Shown: positions 17,615 through 27,357, numbered from the stretch's first letter. The stretch is 64,000 nt of DNA from UBA6197 sp047638075 (GCF_047638075.1 NZ_JBLJBV010000099.1:1-64000), one strand, 5' to 3'. Translations and numbers: made by a program. The notes: generated by a model from the sequence alone, not told the origin.

Positions 17615-19933
17615 TTAGCCTTTGACGATTTCAAGGTCGGGGATCGGCACCACGAAACGTCCGCCCGATTTCAAAAACGCCTGCTGCTGGCGGATGATCT
17701 CATCGCGGAAATTCCATGGCAGAATCATCACATAATCGGGCCGATCCTCGGCCAACCGCGCCGGATCGTCGATCCGCACCCGAACTCCGGGCATGTATTT
17801 GCCCTGCTTATGGGTGTTCTTGTCCACCGCATATTCGATCGCGCGGTCATTGAGGTTGAGAAAGTTCAGCATGATCGTGCCCTTGGCCGCAGCACCATAG
17901 GCCGCGATGCGTTTGCCGTCGGCTTTCAGGCTGCCAATCAACTGCCGTGCCCGGTCGCGGAAATCACGCACCCGCGCACCAAAGCTGGCGTAATAGTCAT
18001 AACGATCAAGGCCAAGATCAGCCTCTTCCTTCAGGATCGCGCCAACCGCAGCAGAGGGCGCGGCCACCTTACCAAAATAGAGCCGCAAGGAGCCGCCATG
18101 AATAGGCAGACGGCGCACATCATTCAGATAGAGCCCGTGGCGTTCAAACAGCGCCTTGGCGGAACCGGCTGAAAAATAACACAGGTGTTCATGATAGATC
18201 GTGTCAAACTCGATGTAGTCGATCAGATCGCGCACATAGGGAAATTCGACCACCACCATGCCATCATCTGCCAGCAAATCGGCAAACCCGGCCACAAGGT
18301 CGTTCTGGTCCGCCACATGCGCCACAACGTTATTGGCAATGATCACATCCGCGCGGCGCCCCTTGGCACGCAGGCTATCGGCCACGCGGGTGCCAAAGAA
18401 ATCGACCACAGTGTCAATGCCCTTGGCCTGCGCGGCACTGGCGGGTTGTCTGGCGGGGTCCACACCCAGAACGCCAATTCCCTTTTCCTTGAAGTTTTGC
18501 AGCATATAGCCATCGTTCGAGGCAATCTCGACCACCAGACTATCAGCGCCAAGGCCGCGCATCTGGATCAACTCCAACGCATTGTCGCGGCTGTGTTTCA
18601 GCAAGTCTTCCGAAAAGGACGAAAAATACAGATAATCATCGCCAAACATTTCTTCAGCCGGGCGGGTTTCCAACAGCTGAACCAAGGCGCAATCCGGGCA
18701 ATAGCCCAACCGTAGCGGCACCAATGACTCGCGCCGCCCCAACGCCGCCACATCCAACAGCCCATCCGAACGCGGCATAAGCCCAAGGTCGAGGATTGGC
18801 TGCAAGCCCTTGTGCCCGCAGGAAATGCACGAAACCTGTGCGGCATCAGAGGCAAAATCTGGGGTGATGTCTTGCGGATCAGCCGCACGTTCTGCCAGCG
18901 CCTTTGGCGTGTGGCGCAGGGCGGTATCAATGATGCCATCGGTGATCAGCTTCTTGATATGGCCGATGCGTTGGTAGCGCGGGCCTTCAAATTCCTCCAG
19001 CGTCAGATGTTGGGCGTTATACGCCTCATACAGCGATTGCGCGCCTTTTCGGGCGTCCCATTGCGGCTGAAAGTCTGGCATCACGCGCTGAATTTTGTCG
19101 CAGTTGACGCGGTAGGACCGCTTGTCGGGCCCCGCGTCGTCGGCAAATGTCACTTTGCAGCCCGGCACGATATCTGCCACGATCTGCGCCAATTCCTTGA
19201 TCTGATAGTTATGCGCCGTGATCCCGACATTGAAGGCCTCATTGCGGATACGCTCTACCGGCGTGTTCAGCGTTGCCATGAAGGCGCGGCTGATATCTTC
19301 GACATGGGTGATGGGCCGCCAGGGGGTGCCATCTGATTTCATATGGATCTGCCCGGTCGTCACGGCCCAGGCCACGAGGTTGTTCAACACCAGATCAAAC
19401 CGGATTCGCGGACTGACGCCATAAGCGGTGGCGGACCGCAAAAACGTTGGGCAAAAACTGTCGTCCGCCAACTTGGCCAACCCCAGTTCGGATTTCACCT
19501 TGCTTTCACCGTAGGGCGTGACCGGGTTGAAGGCGCCGTTTTCGTCGATGAAATCCGCGCCCCCTGCCCCGTAGTTTGAACACGACGAGGAAAACACGAA
19601 CCGCGCCACCCCGGCCGCCTTGGCGGCGCGGGCCACGGTCATTGTGGCTTCGTAGTTGATCTCATAGGTGGTTTCGGGGCGAAAATCCCCCAGCGGGTCA
19701 TTTGACAGCGCCGCCAGATGCAGCACCGCGTCAAAGCCCAGAAAATCGGCGGGAACGACATCGCGGATGTCTTTGAGAAGCGTCGGCACCGTGGGCATTT
19801 CGCCACCCGGCGCAAAGGTGCAGCGCTCATAAAGATCGCTGTCAATACCCATCACCTCGTGCCCCGCGCTTTTCAGCATCGGCGTCAGCACGGTACCGAT
19901 ATAGCCGCGGTGGCCTGTCACCATTACACGCAT
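17615..19933 (-). CDS. Fused SDR sugar epimerase/dehydratase and SAM C-methyltransferase
   Basis: A 772-residue two-enzyme fusion. Residues 1 to about 345 form an extended SDR nucleotide-sugar enzyme: NAD-binding VTGHRGYIG, LHLAALSNDPLG, SSSCSNYG, and catalytic Y141 and K145 in TPYGESKVK. From about residue 365 a complete C-methyltransferase-type protein follows: zinc motif CISCGHKG and GYCPDCALVQL, SAM motif VVEIASNDGYMLQNF, and C-terminal AAYGAAAKGTIMLNF. The ATG at 19933 has GGGAG upstream and lies one base after the stop of the cytidylyltransferase gene, so they are cotranscribed. The methyltransferase half is paralogous to the next two genes. The pathway suggests a branched or C-methylated CDP-sugar, but no CDP-glucose 4,6-dehydratase is in the window. 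Confidence 0.85.
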   Translation of the reverse strand: MRVMVTGHRGYIGTVLTPMLKSAGHEVMGIDSDLYERCTFAPGGEMPTVPTLLKDIRDVVPADFLGFDAVLHLAALSNDPLGDFRPETTYEINYEATMTVARAAKAAGVARFVFSSSCSNYGAGGADFIDENGAFNPVTPYGESKVKSELGLAKLADDSFCPTFLRSATAYGVSPRIRFDLVLNNLVAWAVTTGQIHMKSDGTPWRPITHVEDISRAFMATLNTPVERIRNEAFNVGITAHNYQIKELAQIVADIVPGCKVTFADDAGPDKRSYRVNCDKIQRVMPDFQPQWDARKGAQSLYEAYNAQHLTLEEFEGPRYQRIGHIKKLITDGIIDTALRHTPKALAERAADPQDITPDFASDAAQVSCISCGHKGLQPILDLGLMPRSDGLLDVAALGRRESLVPLRLGYCPDCALVQLLETRPAEEMFGDDYLYFSSFSEDLLKHSRDNALELIQMRGLGADSLVVEIASNDGYMLQNFKEKGIGVLGVDPARQPASAAQAKGIDTVVDFFGTRVADSLRAKGRRADVIIANNVVAHVADQNDLVAGFADLLADDGMVVVEFPYVRDLIDYIEFDTIYHEHLCYFSAGSAKALFERHGLYLNDVRRLPIHGGSLRLYFGKVAAPSAAVGAILKEEADLGLDRYDYYASFGARVRDFRDRARQLIGSLKADGKRIAAYGAAAKGTIMLNFLNLNDRAIEYAVDKNTHKQGKYMPGVRVRIDDPARLAEDRPDYVMILPWNFRDEIIRQQQAFLKSGGRFVVPIPDLEIVKG

Positions 19934-19934
19934 C

Positions 19935-20711
19935 TTATTTCTCCCACACGGCCCAGGGGCGGTCGCCGGAATCCCAGAGCTTTTGCAACACATGCTTGTC
20001 ACGAAGCGTATCCATCGCCGCCCAGAAACCTTCGTGGCGATAGGCCATCAGCTGCCCGTCCCGCGCAAGGTTTTCCAACGGTGCATGTTCAAACATCACC
20101 TGATCACCTTCGATATAGTCAAAGACCTGCGGCTCCAACACGAAGAAAGCGCCGTTGATCCAGCCCTCAGCGGTTTGCGGTTTTTCTTCAAACGCGGTTA
20201 CCCGATCACCGTCAAACCGCATGTGACCATACCGCGCCTGTGGCCGCACCGCTGATACGGTCGCCAGCTTACCGTGCGATTTATGAAACGCGATCAGCTT
20301 TTTGATGTCGATGTTCGACACGCCGTCGCCCCAGGTCAGCATGAAGGTTTTATCGCCAAGATAGGGTTTCAGCCGTTTGACACGGCCACCGGTAAGAGTT
20401 TCATCGCCGGTCTCGATCAGGTCAATTTTCCATTGCGAGGGGTCTGGCTCATGGCGCTGAACCGGATCCGGGCTACCCATGTCAATGGAAAGATTACCCG
20501 CGAGCGTGCCATATTCGACAAAGTAGCGCTTGATGAAGTCACCCTTATAGCCCAGCGCCACGGAAAAATCGTTGAACCCGAAATGTGAATAGATCTTCAT
20601 GATGTGCCACAGGATCGGCTTACCGCCAATTTCAACCATCGGTTTCGGGCGAACACTTGTTTCCTCGGCAAGGCGTGTGCCTTTACCACCGGCGAGAATC
20701 GCAGTTTTCAT
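19935..20711 (-). CDS. rfbF: Glucose-1-phosphate cytidylyltransferase
   Basis: Makes CDP-glucose from CTP and glucose 1-phosphate, the first step to CDP-linked deoxy and branched sugars. The 258-residue length fits RfbF. The N-terminus has the nucleotidyltransferase signature AILAGGKGTRLAEETSVRPK with KPMVEIGGKPILWHIMKIYS, and further on FMLTWGDGVSNIDIKKLI, both typical of the cytidylyltransferase branch. It is the first gene of a tight minus-strand operon with the SDR-methyltransferase fusion and two methyltransferases. Confidence 0.9.
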   Translation of the reverse strand: MKTAILAGGKGTRLAEETSVRPKPMVEIGGKPILWHIMKIYSHFGFNDFSVALGYKGDFIKRYFVEYGTLAGNLSIDMGSPDPVQRHEPDPSQWKIDLIETGDETLTGGRVKRLKPYLGDKTFMLTWGDGVSNIDIKKLIAFHKSHGKLATVSAVRPQARYGHMRFDGDRVTAFEEKPQTAEGWINGAFFVLEPQVFDYIEGDQVMFEHAPLENLARDGQLMAYRHEGFWAAMDTLRDKHVLQKLWDSGDRPWAVWEK

Positions 20712-20878
20712 AAAACTTTTCTCCGATGTTTTGGGGTTGGAAAGATACGGCTAAACAAATCACCCTCTGCGGCTGGCACTCCGGCAAGGGAGGCAGGGCG
20801 ATGAAATGCGCGACCCTTGACGCACGCCCGAATCATAAACAAATGAAACCGTAGATAGCTTCTTAAGGCAAGAAAACA

Positions 20879-23800
20879 TTAGGAAATAGCCAGATCGACA
20901 AATTGGAAATTGGCCGACGAAAGGTTAAGCCCGTAAACTCCGTTCAACACTCCGATCAATTCATCTGCCTCTCCGGGCTGTCCCGCCAGCCAGATTGCGG
21001 TGCCATCGGGCAGGCCAGCCGCATCGCTGGTCAAGGTATAGTCGGCCACCGTTCCCGCCAGTTCAATGATATCGGTGCCTGAGTTGAAATCCCACACAAA
21101 GGCATAGTCCTCGATCCCGGAGGAGGCTGGATCACCGTCGTTGTAATAGGCCCCGTTCGCGTCACCGAAAACAAAGGTATCCGCACCGCCGCCCCCAACA
21201 AACACATCAATCTCGCCTGCACCGGGGTTAGCTGTGCCAAGATCAACGGCCGCCAAACGTTCATCGGCGTCCGTTCCCTGGATGATATCGCGCCCGGTAA
21301 TTTCACTAACCAGGATATCACCAAAAGTTACGTCGTAATAATGGGCGTTGAGGTAGATCGACCCCGTTGCCGGGGCTTCGCTGATCGTAAATGTTTCAAT
21401 GGTTTGCAGCGTCCATCCCACCGGCTCGGAACTGCCTTCCTCCCAGACCTTGAGGCTGTATTGCCGATCATAAAGCCCGACCTGTTCGACCCGGACCGTG
21501 AAATTATAGGTTACCCCCTCGTCCAGGCTGAAATTGGTTTTGCCCAGCACCTGCGAGAATTTGTCGTAGCTATGACTTTTGAACAGGTCAGTATAAAAGA
21601 ACGCGGCCCCCGGCTCATAGCCGCTATGTGGCTGCATATTGCCAAAACGGCTGTCGTTATGACCGTTCCAAAGCATTCCAATGGCAAAGCCGCCCCCATC
21701 GCGCCCGCGCGGATCAACGCTGTGAAGATCGTGCATGGTGATGGTCAGGTTCAATTCATAATTATCCCAGCTTTGATCCCCCAAAACCAAAAGGCGATCA
21801 TAGCCAGTATCCACAGGCCGCACGCCATCAGAGGTAACAGCCCAGGTGCCATCGGCCACCTGCACCACATCCTGAATATCTGTGACGGTTGCCCAGTCGA
21901 TCGCATAGTCAGGCGCCCAGTCATGACCTGCTTCGTAATCGACGGTGACAGTGCGGGTGTAGGTCTGCCCGTTCGTCATGGTCGCAGTAATCGTTACCAC
22001 ATCGTCAACATTCGATCCGTCAAGCGCGCCATAGGCGATATCAACGTTGAAATCACCGGGATTGTGCAAGCGCCTCGTATCTTCGCCCAAGGACAGCGGC
22101 TTGGCCGGTCCACCGTTCAGCGAATAACTCAGCGAGGCGACATCTCCGGCAACATTACCAAGGATATTGATCCACTCTTGCCCCTCGCCCGGCGCACCAA
22201 AGCTTTGGTTGGGCCCATACCACAGATTGACCGGGTTCCCGACCACGATACTGACCTCGGCCGTATCGGTCAGATCTCCGTCGCTCACGGTATAGGTGAA
22301 CGTATCAGTACCCTCCCAGCCCGCCACAGGCAGATAGCTGAATGTGCCATCCGCGTTATCGGTCAGTGTTCCGTGGCCTGGCTGAGTCACAGAGACGATG
22401 CCAAGCGCATCATCATTTAGATCCGTGTCATTTGCCAACAAGGTTGCAGCATCAAAGGTCAACAGCGTTCCAACCGCCACCAACAACTGGTCATCCCCCG
22501 CCACGGGCGCCACGTTCACGGGCACGATATTCCCGTCTTCGTTCATGATCGGGGATGCGGTGTTTTCGAAATAATCGACCAGCGCCGTGAAACCTGACGC
22601 CGCCCCGGTATTGGCCGCGAATACCCCAGCCGACGAGGCTACGAGGCTGTGACTAAAGCTGCCTGCGGCTGTCCAGGTCTCGCCGTCCGTCGAATAGGCA
22701 AACGTCCACTGATCGCCATCGCGGGTCACTTGCAGGTAGGGGGCATCGCCACCCGGCACCGTCACCTTGAATTGCGCGGTTGATTTGCCATTTACCGTGA
22801 CCGCTGCAAACGCATAAAGGTTTTTACCGTCAGAATAGGTGTCAAAGCGGACCCAGTTGCCCGCATCCTGTTCAACCAAAAGGCCCTGCATCTGGAATTT
22901 TGCGGTAGGCTGGCTTAAGAAGCGTGTCTCAATCTGGAAATCATCGTTGGTAATCGCCTGCATTGCGCGGGTGCCGTTATTCGTGTTCCAGACGTCATTG
23001 CTGCCATCAGGCGATACAAGCGCCAGATAGGCATCGGTGGCGTTGGCGGCAACTGACGCCGAAACGCCGGCTGGTCCGGCAATTTGCCAGACGGGGTTAA
23101 GAGCGGGCGCCGCAAAATCGTCAGATGTCAGCTCCGTCGGTGGTTGCCCCTCTGCGGTCACGGTAATGGCCACAGCGCCAATATCGGCAAATGTGCCATC
23201 GGTCACGGTATAGGTGAAACTGTCCGGGCCGGAATAGCCGGGCGCAGGTGCATATGTGTAGGTGCCATCACCATGATTGATCAGCGTGCCGTGGCTGGGC
23301 TGATTGATTGCCGCAACAGTTAGCGCGTCACCATTGGCATCGGTATCGTTGGCCAACAAATCAGCCGCACTGAAATTGAGGGGGCTGTCATGTGCGGTAC
23401 TAAATGCATCATCCCCCGCCACGGGCGCCACGTTCACGGGCACGATATTCCCGTCTTCGTTCATGATCGGGGATGCGGTGTTTTCGAAATAATCGACCAG
23501 CGCCGTGAAACCTGACGCCGCCCCGGTATTGGCCGCGAATACCCCAGCCGACGAGGCTACGAGGCTGTGACTAAAGCTGCCTGCGGCTGTCCAGGTCTCG
23601 CCGTCCGTCGAATAGGCAAACGTCCACTGATCGCCATCGCGGGTCACTTGCAGGTAGGGGGCATCGCCACCCGGCACCGTCACCTTGAATTGCGCGGTTG
23701 ATTTGCCATTTACCGTGACCGCTGCAAACGCATAAAGGTTTTTACCGTCAGAATAGGTGTCAAAGCGGACCCAGTTGCCCGCATCCTGTTCAACCAAAAG

Positions 23801-25882
23801 GCCCTGCATCTGGAATTTTGCGGTAGGCTGGCTTAAGAAGCGTGTCTCAATCTGGAAATCATCGTTGGTAATCGCCTGCATTGCGCGGGTGCCGTTATTC
23901 GTGTTCCAGACGTCATTGCTGCCATCAGGCGATACAAGCGCCAGATAGGCATCGGTGGCGTTGGCGGCAACTGACGCCGAAACGCCGGCTGGTCCGGCAA
24001 TTTGCCAGACGGGATCAAGCACCCCTGTGGAAAAATCATCCGACGCAAGGTCGCTGACCGGCGGTGGCGCACCGGCAACCGAGACTGTCACGGTAGCAAT
24101 ATCAAAAAGCGCCCCATCGCTTACGCTGTAGGTAAAGCTGTCTGGGCCGGAATAGCCGGACGCCGGCGTATAGCTATAGGTGCCATTACCGGTATCGCTT
24201 ACCACACCATGTAGGGGTTGGGTTATGGCCGAAATGCTTAGCGTGTCGCCGTTGGCATCAGTATCATTTGCCAAAAGCTCAGTAGCAGTAAAGCTTAGAG
24301 TCGTGTCGAGTGCGGTGCTTAGCATATCATCACCAGCTACCGGCGCATGGGCTTGTGGTATTACATTACCGTCTTCGTTCACGATCGGCGTGGCGGAATT
24401 TTCAAAATAATCGACCTTTGTGACATAACCCGGCGGCGGCCCGTCAAACAGTGTACTGCCCGCAAACACGCCGACCTCGGCCACCGTCATCGCGCGGGTC
24501 AGGGTATGTGCGACGGTCCAGTTCTGGCCGTCCTGGCTGTACTCAAACTGGAAAGTATCGCCGCTGCGAGTGATCCGAAAGTCTGACACCAACCCCGAGC
24601 CAATTTTCTGAAATAGCGGATAGGTCGTGACTCCATCTTCGATCAGCCCCACGATCAACTTCAACCCGCCGTTATAGGCCAGATCAAAGCGGATCCAGTT
24701 TTCACTGTCTTGCACGACCAACAGGCCATGTTCTTGAAACTTCGTTCCCGGCTCATCCAAAAACCCGGCACTGATCTGAAAATCCGTATCCGCCATGGCC
24801 TGCAAAAGACGCGGCGTCGTCAACACATCTGACGCACTGACCTGCACCCCCGCCGGAGAGGTGATGGACACAAATGCATCCGTATCTGAAACCCCCAGTA
24901 CCGCAGACCCCGCAATACCCGAAAATTCCCATTCAGAGCCCAGCGTGGCACCCGAAAAGTCATCCGAAACCGCGCCAGCAGGATTACCAATTGTAAGCCG
25001 AACCGCAGCAGAATCGGTCAAGATGCCGTCAGACACCGTATAAGAAAAGCTATCCACCCCCTCAAACCCAACAGCCGGCGTGTAGGTAAATGAACCATTA
25101 CCGTTATCAACCAACGCGCCATGGCCAGGCTGGGTAACGGAAACAACCGTCAAGGGATCGCCGTTGCCATCGCTATCGTTATTCAACAAGTCTGCTGCGG
25201 TAAACGTCAGCGGAGTATCGGTAGGGGTGCCCAACGCATCATTAGACGCCTCTGGCGCGATATTGATCACCGGAATTATACCGTCTTCATCTAAAATCGG
25301 CTGCGCGGTATTCTCAAAATAATCAACCTGCGCCGTGAAACCGGTCGCAGCACCAGTATTTCCAGCGAACACTCCGGTAGACGTCACATCCATAGCGTAG
25401 CTAAAACTGCCCGCTGTCGTCCAGACAACACCATCCTGCGAATAGGCAAACGTCCACTGATCGCCAGCCCGCGTCAGTTGTAGATAAGGGGCAATATTCT
25501 CGGGGATCGCCACCTTGAAGGCGTTGGACGACACCCCGTCCAGCGTGATTGCAGCAAAAGCATAAAGCCTTTTTCCGTCTGAATATGTGTCAAACCGAAG
25601 CCAGTTTTCGGCGTCCTGCTCAACCAAAAGCCCTTGCATCTGATACTTTTCAGTAGGTTGACTAAGGAACCGTGTTTCGATCTGAAAATCTGCGTTCTCA
25701 GTGTCTTGCATCGCGCGGGCACCGTTATTGGCATCCCATACGTCGTAAGATCCGTCAGGCGTGGTCAGGGCAAGATAAGCATCCGTGGTATTGACGCCCA
25801 ACCCAGAGCTCACCCCAGATGGCCCCTCAATCCGCCAAACTGCGTCCAACGTGCCGTCAGCAAAATCGTCTGAAGCCGCCAT
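20879..25882 (-). CDS. Giant repeat protein, probable type I secretion substrate
   Basis: A 1667-residue acidic protein, Cys-poor and without an N-terminal signal peptide. Four concanavalin-like (DUF1349-type) units alternate with four cadherin-like Ig domains of the VTQPGHGALVDNGNGSFTYT kind. Units three and four are identical in sequence over about 200 residues. A different carbohydrate-binding-like region follows (WYGPNQSFGAPGEGQEW onward), then a single RTX-like Ca-binding stretch (FVGGGGADTFVFGD) and a hydrophobic C-terminal end, which is the layout of type I secreted adhesins. The ATG at 25882 has GGTGGGG upstream; 25897 is an alternative. ABC and adaptor genes for type I export lie 1.5 kb away. 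Probable extracellular adhesin or matrix protein. Confidence 0.75.
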   Translation of the reverse strand: MAASDDFADGTLDAVWRIEGPSGVSSGLGVNTTDAYLALTTPDGSYDVWDANNGARAMQDTENADFQIETRFLSQPTEKYQMQGLLVEQDAENWLRFDTYSDGKRLYAFAAITLDGVSSNAFKVAIPENIAPYLQLTRAGDQWTFAYSQDGVVWTTAGSFSYAMDVTSTGVFAGNTGAATGFTAQVDYFENTAQPILDEDGIIPVINIAPEASNDALGTPTDTPLTFTAADLLNNDSDGNGDPLTVVSVTQPGHGALVDNGNGSFTYTPAVGFEGVDSFSYTVSDGILTDSAAVRLTIGNPAGAVSDDFSGATLGSEWEFSGIAGSAVLGVSDTDAFVSITSPAGVQVSASDVLTTPRLLQAMADTDFQISAGFLDEPGTKFQEHGLLVVQDSENWIRFDLAYNGGLKLIVGLIEDGVTTYPLFQKIGSGLVSDFRITRSGDTFQFEYSQDGQNWTVAHTLTRAMTVAEVGVFAGSTLFDGPPPGYVTKVDYFENSATPIVNEDGNVIPQAHAPVAGDDMLSTALDTTLSFTATELLANDTDANGDTLSISAITQPLHGVVSDTGNGTYSYTPASGYSGPDSFTYSVSDGALFDIATVTVSVAGAPPPVSDLASDDFSTGVLDPVWQIAGPAGVSASVAANATDAYLALVSPDGSNDVWNTNNGTRAMQAITNDDFQIETRFLSQPTAKFQMQGLLVEQDAGNWVRFDTYSDGKNLYAFAAVTVNGKSTAQFKVTVPGGDAPYLQVTRDGDQWTFAYSTDGETWTAAGSFSHSLVASSAGVFAANTGAASGFTALVDYFENTASPIMNEDGNIVPVNVAPVAGDDAFSTAHDSPLNFSAADLLANDTDANGDALTVAAINQPSHGTLINHGDGTYTYAPAPGYSGPDSFTYTVTDGTFADIGAVAITVTAEGQPPTELTSDDFAAPALNPVWQIAGPAGVSASVAANATDAYLALVSPDGSNDVWNTNNGTRAMQAITNDDFQIETRFLSQPTAKFQMQGLLVEQDAGNWVRFDTYSDGKNLYAFAAVTVNGKSTAQFKVTVPGGDAPYLQVTRDGDQWTFAYSTDGETWTAAGSFSHSLVASSAGVFAANTGAASGFTALVDYFENTASPIMNEDGNIVPVNVAPVAGDDQLLVAVGTLLTFDAATLLANDTDLNDDALGIVSVTQPGHGTLTDNADGTFSYLPVAGWEGTDTFTYTVSDGDLTDTAEVSIVVGNPVNLWYGPNQSFGAPGEGQEWINILGNVAGDVASLSYSLNGGPAKPLSLGEDTRRLHNPGDFNVDIAYGALDGSNVDDVVTITATMTNGQTYTRTVTVDYEAGHDWAPDYAIDWATVTDIQDVVQVADGTWAVTSDGVRPVDTGYDRLLVLGDQSWDNYELNLTITMHDLHSVDPRGRDGGGFAIGMLWNGHNDSRFGNMQPHSGYEPGAAFFYTDLFKSHSYDKFSQVLGKTNFSLDEGVTYNFTVRVEQVGLYDRQYSLKVWEEGSSEPVGWTLQTIETFTISEAPATGSIYLNAHYYDVTFGDILVSEITGRDIIQGTDADERLAAVDLGTANPGAGEIDVFVGGGGADTFVFGDANGAYYNDGDPASSGIEDYAFVWDFNSGTDIIELAGTVADYTLTSDAAGLPDGTAIWLAGQPGEADELIGVLNGVYGLNLSSANFQFVDLAIS
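22492..23095 (-). repeat. 604-bp direct repeat, copy 1
   Basis: Appears identical to 23410-24013 (offset 918 bp, 306 codons). It encodes one concanavalin-like unit plus the start of the following Ig domain in the giant protein. Confidence 0.9.
23410..24013 (-). repeat. 604-bp direct repeat, copy 2
   Basis: Second copy of the block at 22492-23095. The flanking Ig-domain sequences differ between the copies, and the boundaries are sharp. Confidence 0.9.
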
Positions 25883-26233
25883 GATTGCCCCACCCATTCC
25901 TATTCAGCCGTAGCCTTCTAAAAAGGATACACTGAGTCACCCTTTCATCAAAGTCCATAAGCCCGAAATCGCTACGGGGTTTACAGGGGGGAAAACAATC
26001 AGGGCAAATACATTCCATTGTAGTAAGGAAAAAAATTATCGCTGCTTTAATATCGGAAAAACAACTATAAAGGTATATTTTCTTGGATGGGCATATATCC
26101 ATCTAATAGTTGGCTGTCTAAAATACTAATCCTAATGGTGTATGATCGCACGCATAGTATTTATTCAGGAAAAACCATGTATTGAATCAAGGGGACCGCC
26201 AGACCGAGGACCATGCAAAACTTGGCTGGCGGA
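25883..26233. other. AT-rich intergenic region
   Basis: About 350 bp, clearly richer in A and T than the surroundings, between the starts of the giant-protein gene and the 3' end of the fasciclin gene, both on the minus strand. It should hold the promoter of the giant-protein gene. I see no convincing consensus promoter, and no reading frame here resembles a gene. Confidence 0.5.
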
Positions 26234-26905
26234 TCAGCGACGTGGCTCATCAAGGCTGAAGCGAAAGGTATCGCCGTCCGTATCCAGAATAAGCTGCGGC
26301 ATATGCGAAGTCACGGGCGCGGGACGAACAACCGGTATTTCTATGTGGCGGGCCCGAAACTCATCTTGCGGCGGTGCAGAAGACCCGTCCGGGTGAGAAG
26401 AGATCCGGGGCATTCTTAGCGCATCCGGTAAGATGATGTGCGAAATGACATGCACAAAGCCATTACTGCACGCCTGGTCAGAAACCATCAGATTGCTCAT
26501 CCATTTGCCCGTAGACGGCTTGATCGTTGACTTATTCAACCACATGTTCTCGCCGGAAAGCATTCGCAACAAGCCACCTTCCCCATCCTGCGGTACTTCG
26601 TGGGCAGCGGGCGCGATATGCGCCAAGACGATCTGCCGCAATGCCTGAATCAGCGAGATTTTCAGTTGCTCGGCCGATTTCACGATCAGATAGCGCAGCG
26701 CCTCGGAAGACAGGTTGCCGGTATAACCAAGTGCGGTCGCAGTATGGACAAGGCCGCTATCGGCAGGAAGCAGAACGGTCACCCGTTCGCTACTTAGGCG
26801 CGCCTGCAGCATTTCTTCGGGGCACTGCGACTCAAGAACTGCCACTGCACCGGCAAATTGCTGCGCCGGCAGAAAGCCTTCTACAAAACGATAAACTGTT
26901 CCCAT
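26234..26905 (-). CDS. Fasciclin (FAS1) domain protein
   Basis: A 223-residue protein with one FAS1-like domain: VTVLLPADSGLVHTATALGY, the helix-rich ALRYLIVKSAEQ, VLAHIAPAAHEV, the second conserved strand region around LNKSTIKPSTGKW, and NGFVHVISHIILPD at the domain end. FAS1 domains mediate adhesion. No signal peptide is visible with the start at 26905 (GAGG upstream), nor with the frame extended to 26953, so the export route is unclear; the adjacent type I secretion genes are an obvious candidate. The C-terminal 50 residues are proline-rich and resemble nothing known to me. Confidence 0.65.
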   Translation of the reverse strand: MGTVYRFVEGFLPAQQFAGAVAVLESQCPEEMLQARLSSERVTVLLPADSGLVHTATALGYTGNLSSEALRYLIVKSAEQLKISLIQALRQIVLAHIAPAAHEVPQDGEGGLLRMLSGENMWLNKSTIKPSTGKWMSNLMVSDQACSNGFVHVISHIILPDALRMPRISSHPDGSSAPPQDEFRARHIEIPVVRPAPVTSHMPQLILDTDGDTFRFSLDEPRR

Positions 26906-27357
26906 TGCGCACTCGGCCCTCATCCAACCCGAAGCGCATGTTTTACGAAACACACGGCGGCGTAAACCTGCCTAAAAAGTGGCTGCGCTCTATAGAATAG
27001 AACCATATGTAGATGTGATGCGCCATGCGACCACAAACTGTGAATATCAGCCTTTCTACGGTCTAGGTTACGGCAATTCTTTGCCGGCACTGTATCGTGA
27101 ACTTGTGCAAACCCGGGTGTGGCGCCATATTCCGTCAGTTCCCTGAAACAGTGCTGGGCCAGATTGCGAACAGATCGTTTTCGGGACTGTGGTGAGGGCG
27201 CGATACAATATCAGGACATCGCTATCAGCATTCGGGACTATTGCTGCACTATTGTGCAGATTGTTGTATCGTCATCGCAGATTATTACTAGTGCCGGAGA
27301 CCATTAGCCTGAGCGGGCGCCTTCCGGGCTATCAAACGAAGCCAAAGCAGGAAACCA
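26906..27357. other. Divergent intergenic region before the type I secretion genes
   Basis: About 450 bp between the fasciclin gene (minus) and the secretion ATPase (plus), so it should carry promoters for both directions. It contains nested inverted repeats at 27201-27271. Short open frames here have no recognisable content. Confidence 0.5.
27201..27271. promoter_or_regulatory. Nested inverted repeats upstream of the type I secretion operon
   Basis: Outer arms CGATACAA (27201-27208) and TTGTATCG (27264-27271) enclose a tighter inverted repeat, CTGCAC TATT GTGCAG (27244-27259). They lie about 90-160 bp upstream of the secretion ATPase start and may be an operator or a leader hairpin. Confidence 0.35.
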
